A stretch of 64,000 bases of DNA from an uncultured bacterium (GCA_902761145.1 CACWJA010000003.1:87796-151795); one strand, 5' to 3'; counted from the first letter of the stretch, positions 35,723 through 45,153 are shown. Program-made: numbers and translations. The notes: a model not told the origin generated them from the sequence alone.

Positions 35723-38700
35723 TTATTTTAGATCAAATACAACAGTGTTCGTATGGATACGGGAATCATTGTTTATATCCGTCCAATGATCGTACAAAAG
35801 TGAGTCTGCCGAGCTGTCGTCTAAAATTATTTTCGTAGCGGCCTTATCGACAACGGCGCCGCCCAGATCCGCACCGGATTTTATCAACGACATAAATATC
35901 GCTCGCCCATTGGGATATTCTTCCAGATTAATCGTACCATCTTGAGATTTTTTAAGCTCATAATGATAATCTTTTAGCCCTATCCCCCATCTCATATCCT
36001 CAGATAAATCCAAAACACTGTATATATTATTTAATTCTTCTTCTGTAAAATTATAGTCAGTTGAGATATTAATAGAGATATACTGACGATTAAGCCCTCG
36101 TTGGCCCTGCATTGATGCTAATGCCAAATTAGCATATTCATTCCAATCTGGATTACCTGCTAAATTTATATTAATTAATTTATCGACTGCTGAATAGTCA
36201 ATTTCTTTTATACCGCAATTTTCTAGGTTGATCACCGTAACAGACCTAGGAATCACTGCCTTCTCGATAGGGTTGCTTTCGAGCGCAAGATAAACATCTG
36301 GTTGATTGCCAAAACTTGGGACTGATGTAAGGTTATTGCCATTAAGCGATACAAAATTGAGATTTTCTAGCCCCAATAGCTCACCAGCATCGGCGATCAT
36401 GTTATTGTCTGCCGAGATGGAGCCTAAGTTCGCCAACTCCAATATACCATCCAGCGATGCAAGTTGGTTATTATCAACTGATAGGTATAGTAGTTTTTTA
36501 AAGTTTTCTATGCCCTCGAGCGAGGCAATCTCATTGTTATCCAAGGTAAGGGATTTCATATCACTAAGCTCACCGATCTCCGATATGGAGGTTATCCCGC
36601 AACCAGAAAGATTAAGACCTTTTAACGTGCTAAGTGTTGATAAATTAGAAAGATTCTTGCTGCCCGAAAGATCAAGGCTAGCAATTTCGTCATTATGAAA
36701 ACCAGACAAATCACCAAAGTTGTTTCCGCTAGCAGAAACAATAGTTGCCTTGATATTATTGAAAACCGAAATATCCGTTAGGTCCGCATCGTTTACTATA
36801 AAATAATGTACTGGCTTATCGAGTGTCATATCTACTAAACCTTTATTCCCTGATAAATCAATACCATAGAATGACTCTTCGTTTGTATTTAACCCCGTTA
36901 GGCTTTTGATGTTATTATTCCGAACAGTGAGCTGTGTTAGCTTGGTTAGGCCGCTGAGGGGCTCTAAGCTTTCTAGGCCTATTCCATTTGCGGTCAGACT
37001 AGAAAGATTAGTTAGCTTTTCAAAACCTTTAATTCCAACATTCCCAGAAATGTCAATATAAGCATAATCATTCAATTTCCCTTCAAGACAGCTAATATCA
37101 GCTATCTTGTTATAGCTCAAGTCAAAATTATATATTTCATCCATGTCACAGAGGACAGAAATATCCTTAACATTGTTTTTTGAAAACTCAACTCCATGGA
37201 GATTTTTCAAGTTAGCAAGCGGCGATAAGTCTGAAATATGATTATCCGTAATATTTAACGATGATATGCCAGGAAGTGATTCTAAGATCTCAACTAGGTC
37301 ATCATCACCTAGATTACGAGACGAAAGATCCAAATACGAAACACGGCCTAACGCATAGTCAGTGATATATTTTTCTCCATCATTATCGATAATATAAAAA
37401 CCAAGCTTTTCTTCAATCAAATCTTTTACAAGCTTAGAATCTATAGTATCAATTCTTGTAGCATTATTTTCTAGTGTGGTAGAAACAACGCCGGATAGCT
37501 GAGACTCTATATCATATTCGTCGTACGATACCCAAAAGTATCCACCTTCCCCCCACCAGTCTCCCCAAGAATTTAGTACTAAATATGCGCCATCATGAAT
37601 TGGCTTTTCATAACCCTCACCGGTACCAGTTCCTCTGAAATTATCTTTCGAGAAATTGTCGTCCCACCCCACGATAGCCATTGCGTGTTTCCCTCTCGTA
37701 GTGTTAGAATGGTCAGAGTCTGGTGTGTAATAATAAGTGGTTGTTCCGTCTCCGTTTTTAAAGACAAACCAATCTGGTGCATCCATTACCATATAAAGTG
37801 CACCATTTGTCATAATATGTGCTTTCACCAAATCACGAAACTCCTTAACCTCTTCGTCCGTCTTACCCCTGGCTTTACCAGCAGTTTTATACATCGACGG
37901 AAAATCAACAGTTTTCGTAATATAAAGCGGCGTATCATTATTGACCAATTTATAGTAGTTGTAATTGGTACTACTACCGCCATACTGCCCACCTGGATTA
38001 ATCCCAAGACTAGAAAATTTTTCCTCTGAAATTGTGCCTATTGATGAAGCTATGTCAGCAAACATTTGAAAGGTTCCACCATCATGCAATTCACGACCAC
38101 CGTACATCAAGTTGGACGCTAAGAAATCAATCTGAAACTCAGAAGGATCGTAATCCACCCCATGCAACTTCATGTGAGTTTCTAATGCCTTGCCAGAAGC
38201 ATAATCCCAACAAAGCCCATATCTACCCTGATCGCCCACAGTAACATTAATCACATCGCGCAGATCAAACTTCTTTGGAAGCTTGGAGAGAGTGTTATCA
38301 TCAGTGTCGTCTCTAATCTCTTCAATTACTCCATCCGGTATTTTTTCCTTTCGCGGAATAACTTCAAGCTTGGCTTTTTCCTCGTCGGAGAGTTCTAGAT
38401 ACTTTTTGTACTCATCGGAATAATTATCCTTGTCTTCTATCCGGGAAGGGTCTTCGTCTTTTGCTTTATTTGTCTCAACGCCAAGTTTTTCTCTCTGCTC
38501 GTCTGTCAAATCGTCTATAGTGACAGCTGGTTCACTGTCTTTGCTGGAATTGGAATTCAAAATCGCAATAGTGATACCAATGGCGGCGACGATAATAACG
38601 CAAATTACAGAGATGATGGCAGTCTTGTGAGACTTCTTGGCTGGAGCAAAAGTAGCTTTATTGCTACTTTCTTCATCTATACTCTCGGACACCTCTAGCT

Positions 38701-38986
38701 TTTCTTTGCTTTCCAACATTGGATCGACAAAAGCAGCGGCAACTTCTTTGGCTACTGGTATTCCACTATCCGCGTCGCTAGAATCGCCGTTACTACCAGC
38801 GTGCACAGATGACTCGCTATCCTGCGGCTTCGAGTCCACAAACGCTGCAGCGAGCTCGTCTTTAGTCGATGGCCCGCCATCTTTCGTACTGATTGTTTTA
38901 TCTTGTTTTGCTAGATCACCTTGTGCCGGCCCGCCGCCAGTCGACTTGTGTTTTCTAGTATTTTTTGAATTTTTCTCGCTGCCCAT
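35723..38986 (-). CDS. Membrane-anchored papain-like protease with leucine-rich repeats
   Basis: The 1087-residue protein has a polar cytoplasmic N terminus, one membrane segment (about 121-143) and an extracellular C1-type peptidase: FDLRDVINVTVGDQGRYGLCWDYAS (Gln252, Cys259), GKHAMAIVGWDD (His434) and LVLNSWGDWWGEGGYFWVSY (Asn472), a complete papain catalytic set. About 15 internalin-like LRRs follow (about 555-930; SSLNITDNHISDLSPLANLK, KSLTLDNNEIASLEGIENFK) and then a 150-residue tail. I start it at 38986, just after GAGGG; the frame is open to 39013. LRRs bind proteins, so it may recognise and cleave a target on another cell. No propeptide is recognised with certainty. Confidence 0.88.
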   Translation of the reverse strand: MGSEKNSKNTRKHKSTGGGPAQGDLAKQDKTISTKDGGPSTKDELAAAFVDSKPQDSESSVHAGSNGDSSDADSGIPVAKEVAAAFVDPMLESKEKLEVSESIDEESSNKATFAPAKKSHKTAIISVICVIIVAAIGITIAILNSNSSKDSEPAVTIDDLTDEQREKLGVETNKAKDEDPSRIEDKDNYSDEYKKYLELSDEEKAKLEVIPRKEKIPDGVIEEIRDDTDDNTLSKLPKKFDLRDVINVTVGDQGRYGLCWDYASGKALETHMKLHGVDYDPSEFQIDFLASNLMYGGRELHDGGTFQMFADIASSIGTISEEKFSSLGINPGGQYGGSSTNYNYYKLVNNDTPLYITKTVDFPSMYKTAGKARGKTDEEVKEFRDLVKAHIMTNGALYMVMDAPDWFVFKNGDGTTTYYYTPDSDHSNTTRGKHAMAIVGWDDNFSKDNFRGTGTGEGYEKPIHDGAYLVLNSWGDWWGEGGYFWVSYDEYDIESQLSGVVSTTLENNATRIDTIDSKLVKDLIEEKLGFYIIDNDGEKYITDYALGRVSYLDLSSRNLGDDDLVEILESLPGISSLNITDNHISDLSPLANLKNLHGVEFSKNNVKDISVLCDMDEIYNFDLSYNKIADISCLEGKLNDYAYIDISGNVGIKGFEKLTNLSSLTANGIGLESLEPLSGLTKLTQLTVRNNNIKSLTGLNTNEESFYGIDLSGNKGLVDMTLDKPVHYFIVNDADLTDISVFNNIKATIVSASGNNFGDLSGFHNDEIASLDLSGSKNLSNLSTLSTLKGLNLSGCGITSISEIGELSDMKSLTLDNNEIASLEGIENFKKLLYLSVDNNQLASLDGILELANLGSISADNNMIADAGELLGLENLNFVSLNGNNLTSVPSFGNQPDVYLALESNPIEKAVIPRSVTVINLENCGIKEIDYSAVDKLININLAGNPDWNEYANLALASMQGQRGLNRQYISINISTDYNFTEEELNNIYSVLDLSEDMRWGIGLKDYHYELKKSQDGTINLEEYPNGRAIFMSLIKSGADLGGAVVDKAATKIILDDSSADSLLYDHWTDINNDSRIHTNTVVFDLK

Positions 38987-39145
38987 AATCCCTCTTTTTT
39001 TAATTACGCTCATAACTAAGCAAACTACCCGTTATGCACTATCCTGACCTTCATTTCCTATAGGAATCTACCATAGAATTGAAAACAGTTTTATGACATA
39101 ATTGTACCATATTTCACACAAGCACAATAACGATATATAGTCACA

Positions 39146-39628
39146 CTACATTTTGCTAACACGGACCATAGCTGGGCGCAATACTTCCCCCTCGTAATAA
39201 TACCCTGGGCGTAATGTCTCAGCTATGATCTCTTTGTCACCATCACCTTCTACCATCACAGCGTCATGAATATCCGGATTAAATTCGGTGCCCTGAACAG
39301 AGTTTATCTTAGACAAGCTGAGATCTTTAAGAGTCTTTTCTAGAGACTTCGCAAGCGGAGCAAGCTCGGCGTAAGTGCTTATTGCTCTATCAATATCGTC
39401 TAACAAAGGTAGAGCTTTGTAAACAGTAGCTAACTTGGTAGCCTTACGATCGTTGGCTTTTTGTAAATCTACTTGCTTACGAAAGTTCTCAAAATCCGCG
39501 CGAGTGCGCTGGAGATCATTGGTCAGTTCGGTGATTTGCTGAGAGAGTTTAACATCAGCCGAGCCCTGTGGCTCACCCTCGTGGCTAGGATCTACTGCCT
39601 TACCTAAATCCTTGTATGATTTTTTCAT
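39146..39628 (-). CDS. grpE: Nucleotide exchange factor GrpE
   Basis: The 160-residue co-chaperone of DnaK has a coiled-coil N-terminal helix (LTNDLQRTRADFENFRKQVD) and the GrpE C-terminal signature: LPLLDDIDRAI, GTEFNPDIHDAVM, ETLRPGYYYEGEVLRPAMVRVSK. It lies 15 nt after hrcA and is thus under CIRCE control. dnaK and dnaJ do not follow; the next gene downstream is the LRR protease. Confidence 0.95.
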   Translation of the reverse strand: MKKSYKDLGKAVDPSHEGEPQGSADVKLSQQITELTNDLQRTRADFENFRKQVDLQKANDRKATKLATVYKALPLLDDIDRAISTYAELAPLAKSLEKTLKDLSLSKINSVQGTEFNPDIHDAVMVEGDGDKEIIAETLRPGYYYEGEVLRPAMVRVSKM

Positions 39629-39643
39629 AATTTCCTTTCTGTG

Positions 39644-40468
39644 TTACCTATTATAATAAATATCTTCTAGCATATTACCAGCATGCCGCACTAATGACAT
39701 CACCCTAGAATAATTTTGCCGCGTAGGACCAAGTACGCCTATATAGCTACGATCCGAAAATGGCGAGCGGAATTTAGATATGATCAGCGACACGTCAGAA
39801 TTCTTACCAATAGGATTTTCGTGCCCGATAAAGATATTCAACGCTTCACCCGGAGCAGCCTCGCGTAGCCATGGTTCTAGATTATCCAACAATTTTGCTA
39901 CAGCCTGCACGCGCTTGGTGTCACCAAATTCTGGCTGCGTAAAAAGACGCGAAATACCAGATAAGTATAGCTGTGCGCCAATAGTAGCCAAACCCAAGTT
40001 GCCGGTAAGTTCTACCAAAGTATCTGTTGCTCGCTTGATGGCCGCATCAGCACGAGATTGTGAGCTAGTGCGTACTTCTAATACATGTATACCTCGTTCC
40101 ACATTACCACGCCTCGGCAGAAAAGGATTATCCTCATATCCTACCTCATAGTAACTATCGGCAACGGCGCGTACCTGCGGAGCACGAGGAGACGTGTAGG
40201 TGTTTCTATTGTATAGATCTTCATCGGTGTCGCATTCTAGATTGTTTACATAATATCTGTATCCAGCATCTGTAGGGACACGGCCAGCCGAAGTATGTGG
40301 CTGAGCTATTAAGCCTAGCGACTCTAGGCGTGCCATTTCTGCACGAATAGTAGCTGGGGACACATCGAAAAGTTTCGCCAAAGTAACACTACCCACAGGC
40401 GAAGCCGTCTCGGCATATTCTTCTACTATTTGAAGAAGAATTAATTTCTGCCTATCTGTTATTTCCAT
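39644..40468 (-). CDS. hrcA: Heat-shock repressor HrcA
   Basis: The 274-residue repressor starts [20 protein letters not shown] and has the winged helix [20 protein letters not shown] and [20 protein letters not shown], then [11 protein letters not shown], and the C-terminal domain ending [13 protein letters not shown] start it at 40468 rather than 40492, because TATAAT lies 6 nt before this ATG. The upstream codons would overlap the promoter and operator. A CIRCE element lies just upstream, so it should repress its own operon. Confidence 0.95.
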   Translation of the reverse strand: MEITDRQKLILLQIVEEYAETASPVGSVTLAKLFDVSPATIRAEMARLESLGLIAQPHTSAGRVPTDAGYRYYVNNLECDTDEDLYNRNTYTSPRAPQVRAVADSYYEVGYEDNPFLPRRGNVERGIHVLEVRTSSQSRADAAIKRATDTLVELTGNLGLATIGAQLYLSGISRLFTQPEFGDTKRVQAVAKLLDNLEPWLREAAPGEALNIFIGHENPIGKNSDVSLIISKFRSPFSDRSYIGVLGPTRQNYSRVMSLVRHAGNMLEDIYYNR

Positions 40469-40474
40469 GCTTAT

Positions 40475-40480
40475 ATTATA
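40475..40480 (-). promoter_or_regulatory. hrcA -10 element TATAAT, 6 nt before ATG
   Basis: Leaderless spacing. The CIRCE operator begins 5 bp upstream. Confidence 0.65.
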
Positions 40481-40485
40481 TATAA

Positions 40486-40512
40486 TTAGCACTAAAAACG
40501 CAAGAGTGCTAA
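40486..40512. promoter_or_regulatory. CIRCE operator (HrcA-binding site)
   Basis: Arms TTAGCACTA and GAGTGCTAA are separated by 9 nt; one mismatch to the CIRCE consensus (TTAGCACTC-N9-GAGTGCTAA). It lies between hrcA and the divergent kinase gene, overlapping the -35 region of hrcA. Confidence 0.93.
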
Positions 40513-40570
40513 AATGCTGTTTTTGGACACAAGATTATATTCATGATCAAGCGAAATCGACCGGATATGA

Positions 40571-40576
40571 TACAAT
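40571..40576 (+). promoter_or_regulatory. -10 element (TGA-TACAAT), 6 nt before ATG
   Basis: Extended -10 with a 6-nt gap to the ATG at 40583. Confidence 0.65.
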
Positions 40577-40582
40577 ATACCT

Positions 40583-41200
40583 ATGGAAGAGAAAATTGAA
40601 ACTATCAAAAACTGGTTAGAGACTGGGTCCATTAATATCTTTGGCCTACCAATGGCAGGCAAGGACACCCAAGGCATACGCCTAGCAGAGATTCTTGGTG
40701 CAAAGTTTTTATCATCTGGGATCATCATCCGTGCTATGGAGCAACAAACGCGTAAAGGCTACTCTAAAGATGGCTCACTCATACCTACCGATGTTTTTTA
40801 TAGCTGGGTATTGCCATATTTCGAAAGATCGGATCTACGAGGATATCCTCTGATACTTTCGTCTATAGGACGATGGAGCGGCGAAGAAGATCAAGTAATG
40901 TCTGTAGCCGCAGGGTCCGGACACGATATAAAAGCCGCAGTCATACTAAACGTATCTGAAGTTGAAGCAGAAAATCGCTATGAAGAATCAAAAATACTAA
41001 ATGATCGCGGGGACCGCGCTGACGACAAAAACATAGAGACATTTCGCACCAGGATCAAAGAGTTTCGCACAAAAACTCTACCAGTATTACAACACTACAA
41101 AGCCCTAGGGCTCTTGATCGAAGTGAACGGGCACCAGCTACGTGAAGCAGTATTTGAAGAAATGATAGACAAACTCTACGCACGAGCAATTGGTGAATAA
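40583..41200 (+). CDS. Adenylate kinase-like nucleoside monophosphate kinase
   Basis: The 205-residue protein has an adenylate-kinase fold: P-loop IFGLPMAGKDTQG (about residues 19-31), SSGIIIRAM, a lid/core part NDRGDRADDKNIETFRTRI and KTLPVLQHYKALGLLIEVNG. The P-loop differs from GxPGxGKGTQ (M-A-G-K-D-T). The LID is short and has no zinc cysteines. It probably phosphorylates an NMP; AMP specificity is not proven. Alone, divergent from hrcA with CIRCE between. Confidence 0.78.
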   Translation: MEEKIETIKNWLETGSINIFGLPMAGKDTQGIRLAEILGAKFLSSGIIIRAMEQQTRKGYSKDGSLIPTDVFYSWVLPYFERSDLRGYPLILSSIGRWSGEEDQVMSVAAGSGHDIKAAVILNVSEVEAENRYEESKILNDRGDRADDKNIETFRTRIKEFRTKTLPVLQHYKALGLLIEVNGHQLREAVFEEMIDKLYARAIGE

Positions 41201-41212
41201 TAGTTATTAAGC

Positions 41213-41250
41213 AAAGTTGGATTAATTTTATCAATCCGACTTTTTGTTTT
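41213..41250. terminator. Hairpin with T tract between convergent genes
   Basis: Stem AAAGTTGGATT/AATCCGACTTT (one G-U pair), then TTGTTTTT on the plus strand. It overlaps the stop of the converging lamin-tail gene. Confidence 0.75.
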
Positions 41251-42670
41251 TGATTTTCTTTTTGATTTTGCTGAACCAGTGCAATATTTCGTGCCTAAAT
41301 TCATAGATAAGATAAATTACACCTACACCCACTACACCCAGCACGGCATACAATGCGACAAAAGATGATTGCTCTTCATAAGTTTCTGGTTGCAAACTAT
41401 AATCAGCACCTTTGTTATCTACTATTTTGCGACAACGATTGGTATCCGGGTTCAAATAATAGCCTTCTTTGCAAGTTTTCGTAGACGCTGTTTCGTATTT
41501 TTTACATCGTCCCGTCAAAATATTCAGGTATTGCCCCTCCTTACACACCTTTGCTGAGACCTTAGTAGCTTTAACACAATTACCAGTGGCCTCATTGAGA
41601 ACCTTTCCTTCTTCGCAAGTACGAAATTCTTGATAATTATTAGCGGCACCTGGCGTAGGAGCATAAGTAACACGCCATAATTCTTCACCATTATAATCAT
41701 AGCCAATAAAAGCAAATGAAGCGCCTTTACGTTGGCCATTAGGATACGAAAGGCTATCCACAGCAACACCGTCAACATCTATAAGCTCCAGAGTATTAGA
41801 ATTGACTGGGTTCTTGGTAAGATTAAATCCATCTGGAAGATACACAAAATACCCTTCTGGAGCAACAACACCTTTCAACGTATGATTTTTATTCTTGTAG
41901 CGGATCTGGCAACCATCCAATAGCACCTGTTCCGAACTGGCATTATATAGTTCTATAAACTGCTCAGTCTTAAATGTTTCGTAATAGGTAAGTATCTCCG
42001 AGAATTGTACCCCCTTACACTGGCTAGCTATTTGGCCATAGCCTTCTTCTTCTCTAGCCATGTCTACAAAATAGCTTTCTACATCGTAAACGGGGTCATA
42101 CGTAGCTAAATGCTCAAAATCCCCTGTCTGTAAATTTCGTACCAACGTAGTAGGATTAGCAGACTTGAATTCCTTATAACAACCCACTTTGCCAGTCCAG
42201 CATACTTCGTCAATCACTTCTTCATGCTTTTTAAGGTCTATGCCCGCCGAAAAAGCGAGCGTTTTAGTGTAGGTGGCAGCAGATTGATCGCCATCAGGCG
42301 AACTAGCCAACCTTAGGATAATATTTTCCCCATTCATCCAACTATTATCTGGAAATTCAAATATAGTTGAGTAATTACCGCTAGAATTCGTATAGCCTAT
42401 AGAAAAACCGGCCAAAGACAACGGCTCATCTGTAGAAATTCTTGATATCTCTATCATTTCACCAGTGTTATTTTTACCATCAACTTTGTAACCTGGATTG
42501 ATGGCTTTGATAAATACCTCAGGAACATCTTCGCTGATACTATTAATTGTTTCCTCCAAATCGACATCATCGGCAACGTCTGTATTTTCTAGAGCACCAG
42601 CTAGATGTATTGGAGCACCACCTAGTACAACCGCCACGCCGCACAACAATATCAAACCTCTTTTTATCAT
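41231..42670 (-). CDS. Secreted lamin-tail-domain protein with Cys-rich repeats and C-terminal anchor
   Basis: The 479-residue protein has a signal peptide (about 1-26), two lamin-tail-like beta domains (VFIKAINPGYKVDGKNNTGE..LAGFSIGYTN, and FSEILTYYETFKTEQFIELY..LDGCQIRYKN..APTPGAANNYQEF), three Cys repeats of the type C-x-EGxxLNxxTGxC-x-K (about 353-425), and a C-terminal membrane segment (about 439-458) with a Lys-rich tail. The repeats probably hold disulfides outside the cell. Lamin-tail domains are common on surface proteins and extracellular nucleases; no nuclease motif is seen here. Binding role only inferred. Confidence 0.75.
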   Translation of the reverse strand: MIKRGLILLCGVAVVLGGAPIHLAGALENTDVADDVDLEETINSISEDVPEVFIKAINPGYKVDGKNNTGEMIEISRISTDEPLSLAGFSIGYTNSSGNYSTIFEFPDNSWMNGENIILRLASSPDGDQSAATYTKTLAFSAGIDLKKHEEVIDEVCWTGKVGCYKEFKSANPTTLVRNLQTGDFEHLATYDPVYDVESYFVDMAREEEGYGQIASQCKGVQFSEILTYYETFKTEQFIELYNASSEQVLLDGCQIRYKNKNHTLKGVVAPEGYFVYLPDGFNLTKNPVNSNTLELIDVDGVAVDSLSYPNGQRKGASFAFIGYDYNGEELWRVTYAPTPGAANNYQEFRTCEEGKVLNEATGNCVKATKVSAKVCKEGQYLNILTGRCKKYETASTKTCKEGYYLNPDTNRCRKIVDNKGADYSLQPETYEEQSSFVALYAVLGVVGVGVIYLIYEFRHEILHWFSKIKKKIKNKKSD

Positions 42671-42718
42671 GGCATACTAAGTAGCACTTTGTTACTAGAA
42701 ATGCAACCCTTTTCATGA

Positions 42719-42724
42719 TATAAT
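42719..42724 (+). promoter_or_regulatory. -10 element (TGA-TATAAT), 6 nt before ATG
   Basis: Extended -10 with a 6-nt gap to the ATG at 42731. Confidence 0.65.
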
Positions 42725-42730
42725 TTTACC

Positions 42731-43438
42731 ATGAGCTTTTATGTCTCTTTGGGAATTGTGTTACTCGCTATACTTATAGTAGCGTTTTTACAGTTGCAAC
42801 CTGGCGCCTTTTCTCTACTATACCATTACTGCACTGGCAAATATTCCAAAGCTAGGACTTCAGACATGACCTTGTTTTTCATATTAGGCGTAGAAGTATC
42901 CTCGGCTGCACTCTTTTTATGTTCATATTTCTTTACTAATTTGTTTTTTCTATATTGCTTTCGTCCAGAGACCAGCTTCTGGGCATGGGCAGCAGCTGGG
43001 ATTTTTGTTGCCTTGGCTTTCGTCGGGTTATTTGGGTATTACAAATCTGGCCATAGCACTAAATTATTTATTTCGAGAAAATACGCTAAAGCAATAGACG
43101 AGAAAGCTCGCACCGCCAAGACCCGCTCAGATGCTTTTGCACTAGGCGCGTTTTCCGGAATGGCAGAACTTGTTTTTACAGTACCATTATATATAATCAC
43201 TTCTGCAGAGATAATGATGATGAGCGCAAAGTTCTTTCCTAGCTACGCATTAACCTTAATTTATATTCTAGCACCCACTATTCCATTGTTCGTAATACGC
43301 TGGGTTTTTAAGTCTGGCCGCAATCTTGCCGACATACAAAAAACCCGCGTACGAGATAAAAATTTCACCAGATTCGTACTTTTCGCCAGTTATCTAGCCA
43401 TCGCTATATTAATGATATTTTTTAGGATGACAAAATGA
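42731..43438 (+). CDS. Polytopic membrane protein of unknown function
   Basis: The 235-residue protein has six hydrophobic segments in a 3+3 layout with a charged cytoplasmic loop between (KLFISRKYAKAIDEKARTAK). A small LQPGAF motif lies in the first segment and GAFSGMAELVFTVP in the fourth. The layout recalls small exporters or DsbD/CcdA-like proteins, but no cysteine pair or family motif supports that. It is first in an operon with an 80-residue protein (ATGA overlap) and the flavoprotein. Confidence 0.7.
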   Translation: MSFYVSLGIVLLAILIVAFLQLQPGAFSLLYHYCTGKYSKARTSDMTLFFILGVEVSSAALFLCSYFFTNLFFLYCFRPETSFWAWAAAGIFVALAFVGLFGYYKSGHSTKLFISRKYAKAIDEKARTAKTRSDAFALGAFSGMAELVFTVPLYIITSAEIMMMSAKFFPSYALTLIYILAPTIPLFVIRWVFKSGRNLADIQKTRVRDKNFTRFVLFASYLAIAILMIFFRMTK

Positions 43439-43677
43439 AAGAATCATTCGACGCTGCAAAGACAAAGAAAAATATAAAGATTGACGCTGTCGGAGTGGGG
43501 GTACCAGTAGGAGCAGCAGAAATTTTCGCCGAAAAAGCAACAAAAGCAATGCAGCAAAAATTCAAGGCAAAATCCGTCATCACCGAACGCGATCTTAATC
43601 TCGCCTTAGCAAAAGAACTTGCCAAGTATAATGCGGATTTGGCTTATGTATACAAAAATCGTGATACAATTATATAA
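43435..43677 (+). CDS. Small protein resembling half an ATP-cone
   Basis: The 80-residue protein ends VITERDLNLALAKELAKYNA then DLAYVYKNRDTII, similar to the C-terminal half of ATP-cone domains (helix, then AxxYxxYR). The N-terminal part (IDAVGVGVPVGAAEIFAEKA) does not show the usual cone start. It overlaps the membrane protein gene by 4 nt. The resemblance may be accidental; function unknown. Confidence 0.65.
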   Translation: MKESFDAAKTKKNIKIDAVGVGVPVGAAEIFAEKATKAMQQKFKAKSVITERDLNLALAKELAKYNADLAYVYKNRDTII

Positions 43678-43690
43678 ATAGGGAGTACAT

Positions 43691-45064
43691 ATGGGAAGAA
43701 AGTATGATTATGATTATATGATTATTGGCAGTGGACCAGCTGGTTCAGCTGCTGCACTGGGCCTAGCTAAGTCACGTAAGCGTATTGCCATAGTGGATGG
43801 TGGAAATTTTGGCGGAGCAAGGCTCAATACTCGTAATGTACCTTACGGAGTAGCACTTGATTTTGCACATACGTATTCAAATATTTCTATATACCCAGAG
43901 TTCGGGCACCAAGAATTATCTTTTAGTTTTCCTACCCTCATATCACGACAGCTCAAAACAGTAGCAAAAGCCAGCGGTAACAATAAGTCCTTACTAGAAA
44001 CGGCAAATATCACTTGTATTGATGGATACGCGAATTTTCTGGATCCGCATACCGTAGCAATAGGCGAACATCAGCGCACTGCGGCAAATTTCATCTTGGC
44101 TACCGGAGCACAGCTCAAAGCTCCCGAAATATCTGGACTAGACGCAGTTAATTACCTCACCCCAGCAACAGCCATCAAGACACGACGCTTGCCAAAGGCT
44201 GTGTTTGTAGTAGGAGCAGGAGCTACGGGTTGCGAAATTGCTGAATATTTTGCTGAGCTTGGTACAAAAGTACTAATTGCCGAAATGGCCGAACGAATAC
44301 TCCCTCGCGAAGACAAAGACGTAAGTACGGTAATCTCAGAATATCTAACTACAGAATTAGACGTAACGGTACTGCCCAATTGCAAGGTTGTAGCTCTAGA
44401 GCAGGACAATTTAAGCAAACGTGTAATATTCCAGACTGGTCGAGCAGAGAAACTGGTCCGCGTAGACTGCATAGTATTGGCCACCGGCAGTGAGCCCAAT
44501 CTAGACTACGGCTTAGAAAATGCGGGCGTCAAGTATCAGCGTAGTGGAGTCAAAGTAAATAAGTATTTTGAAACTTCCGCTAAGAATATTTATGCCATAG
44601 GCGATTGCCTGAGCGGCGAATCTTCGTCTGAGCGCGCAGAACATGAAGGAGCGTTACTAGCCTCCAATATTGTCAACAAGGCCAAAAACACTGTAAATTA
44701 TAGTGGCTTTACCCGCATCGTAGACACATATCCACAAGTAGCCACGGTAGGCCTCAATGAGGATGACCTATTACGTCGCGATCGTAAATATCATAAGGCT
44801 GTCGTTAACATCGCCGACACTATGGCTGGCCAAATATACAATATGGACTATGGCTTTGTGAAGCTACTTACAGATAAGCGTGGCTATCATATACTAGGTG
44901 CTTGCATAGTAGCACCGAATGCTGGGCTGATGGCTGAAGAAATCGCACTTGCAATTCGTCATAATCTTACTGCTGCCGAGATAGCTAGCACCCCGCACCA
45001 GGCAGATAGCTATAATTACGCCATCAGGCTAGCCGCAAGAGAGATTATCACAAAGAAAAAATAA
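43691..45064 (+). CDS. Lpd-like FAD/NAD(P) oxidoreductase lacking the redox disulfide
   Basis: The 457-residue flavoprotein has the class I pyridine nucleotide-disulfide oxidoreductase layout: FAD motif YMIIGSGPAGSAAALGLAKS (about residues 7-26), NAD motif VFVVGAGATGCEIAEYFAEL (about 171-190), VLATGSEPNL, NIYAIGDCLSGESS (about 298) and the dimerisation domain. The CxxxxC disulfide after the first motif is replaced (FGGARLNTRNVPYG), and the C-terminal His-Glu site (HPTxSE) reads PHQADS. It cannot use the usual dithiol chemistry; NADH oxidase-like or transhydrogenase-like activity is possible. GGGAG precedes the ATG. A long hairpin includes its stop. Confidence 0.85.
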   Translation: MGRKYDYDYMIIGSGPAGSAAALGLAKSRKRIAIVDGGNFGGARLNTRNVPYGVALDFAHTYSNISIYPEFGHQELSFSFPTLISRQLKTVAKASGNNKSLLETANITCIDGYANFLDPHTVAIGEHQRTAANFILATGAQLKAPEISGLDAVNYLTPATAIKTRRLPKAVFVVGAGATGCEIAEYFAELGTKVLIAEMAERILPREDKDVSTVISEYLTTELDVTVLPNCKVVALEQDNLSKRVIFQTGRAEKLVRVDCIVLATGSEPNLDYGLENAGVKYQRSGVKVNKYFETSAKNIYAIGDCLSGESSSERAEHEGALLASNIVNKAKNTVNYSGFTRIVDTYPQVATVGLNEDDLLRRDRKYHKAVVNIADTMAGQIYNMDYGFVKLLTDKRGYHILGACIVAPNAGLMAEEIALAIRHNLTAAEIASTPHQADSYNYAIRLAAREIITKKK

Positions 45065-45125
45065 TCAGTACTAGGTTCAGCCTGAGCTAGGGGGCTAACT
45101 CAAGCTGAATTAAATACTGATTATT
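45060..45125. terminator. Long stem-loop at the end of the flavoprotein gene
   Basis: Outer stem AATAATCAGTA/TACTGATTATT (11 bp) with an inner TTCAGC/GCTGAA stem. It includes the TAA stop and lies between the flavoprotein gene and the converging tRNA. Probably a bidirectional terminator. Confidence 0.7.
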
Positions 45126-45153
45126 TTAATGTTAAGTTTATTTATGGTAATTT

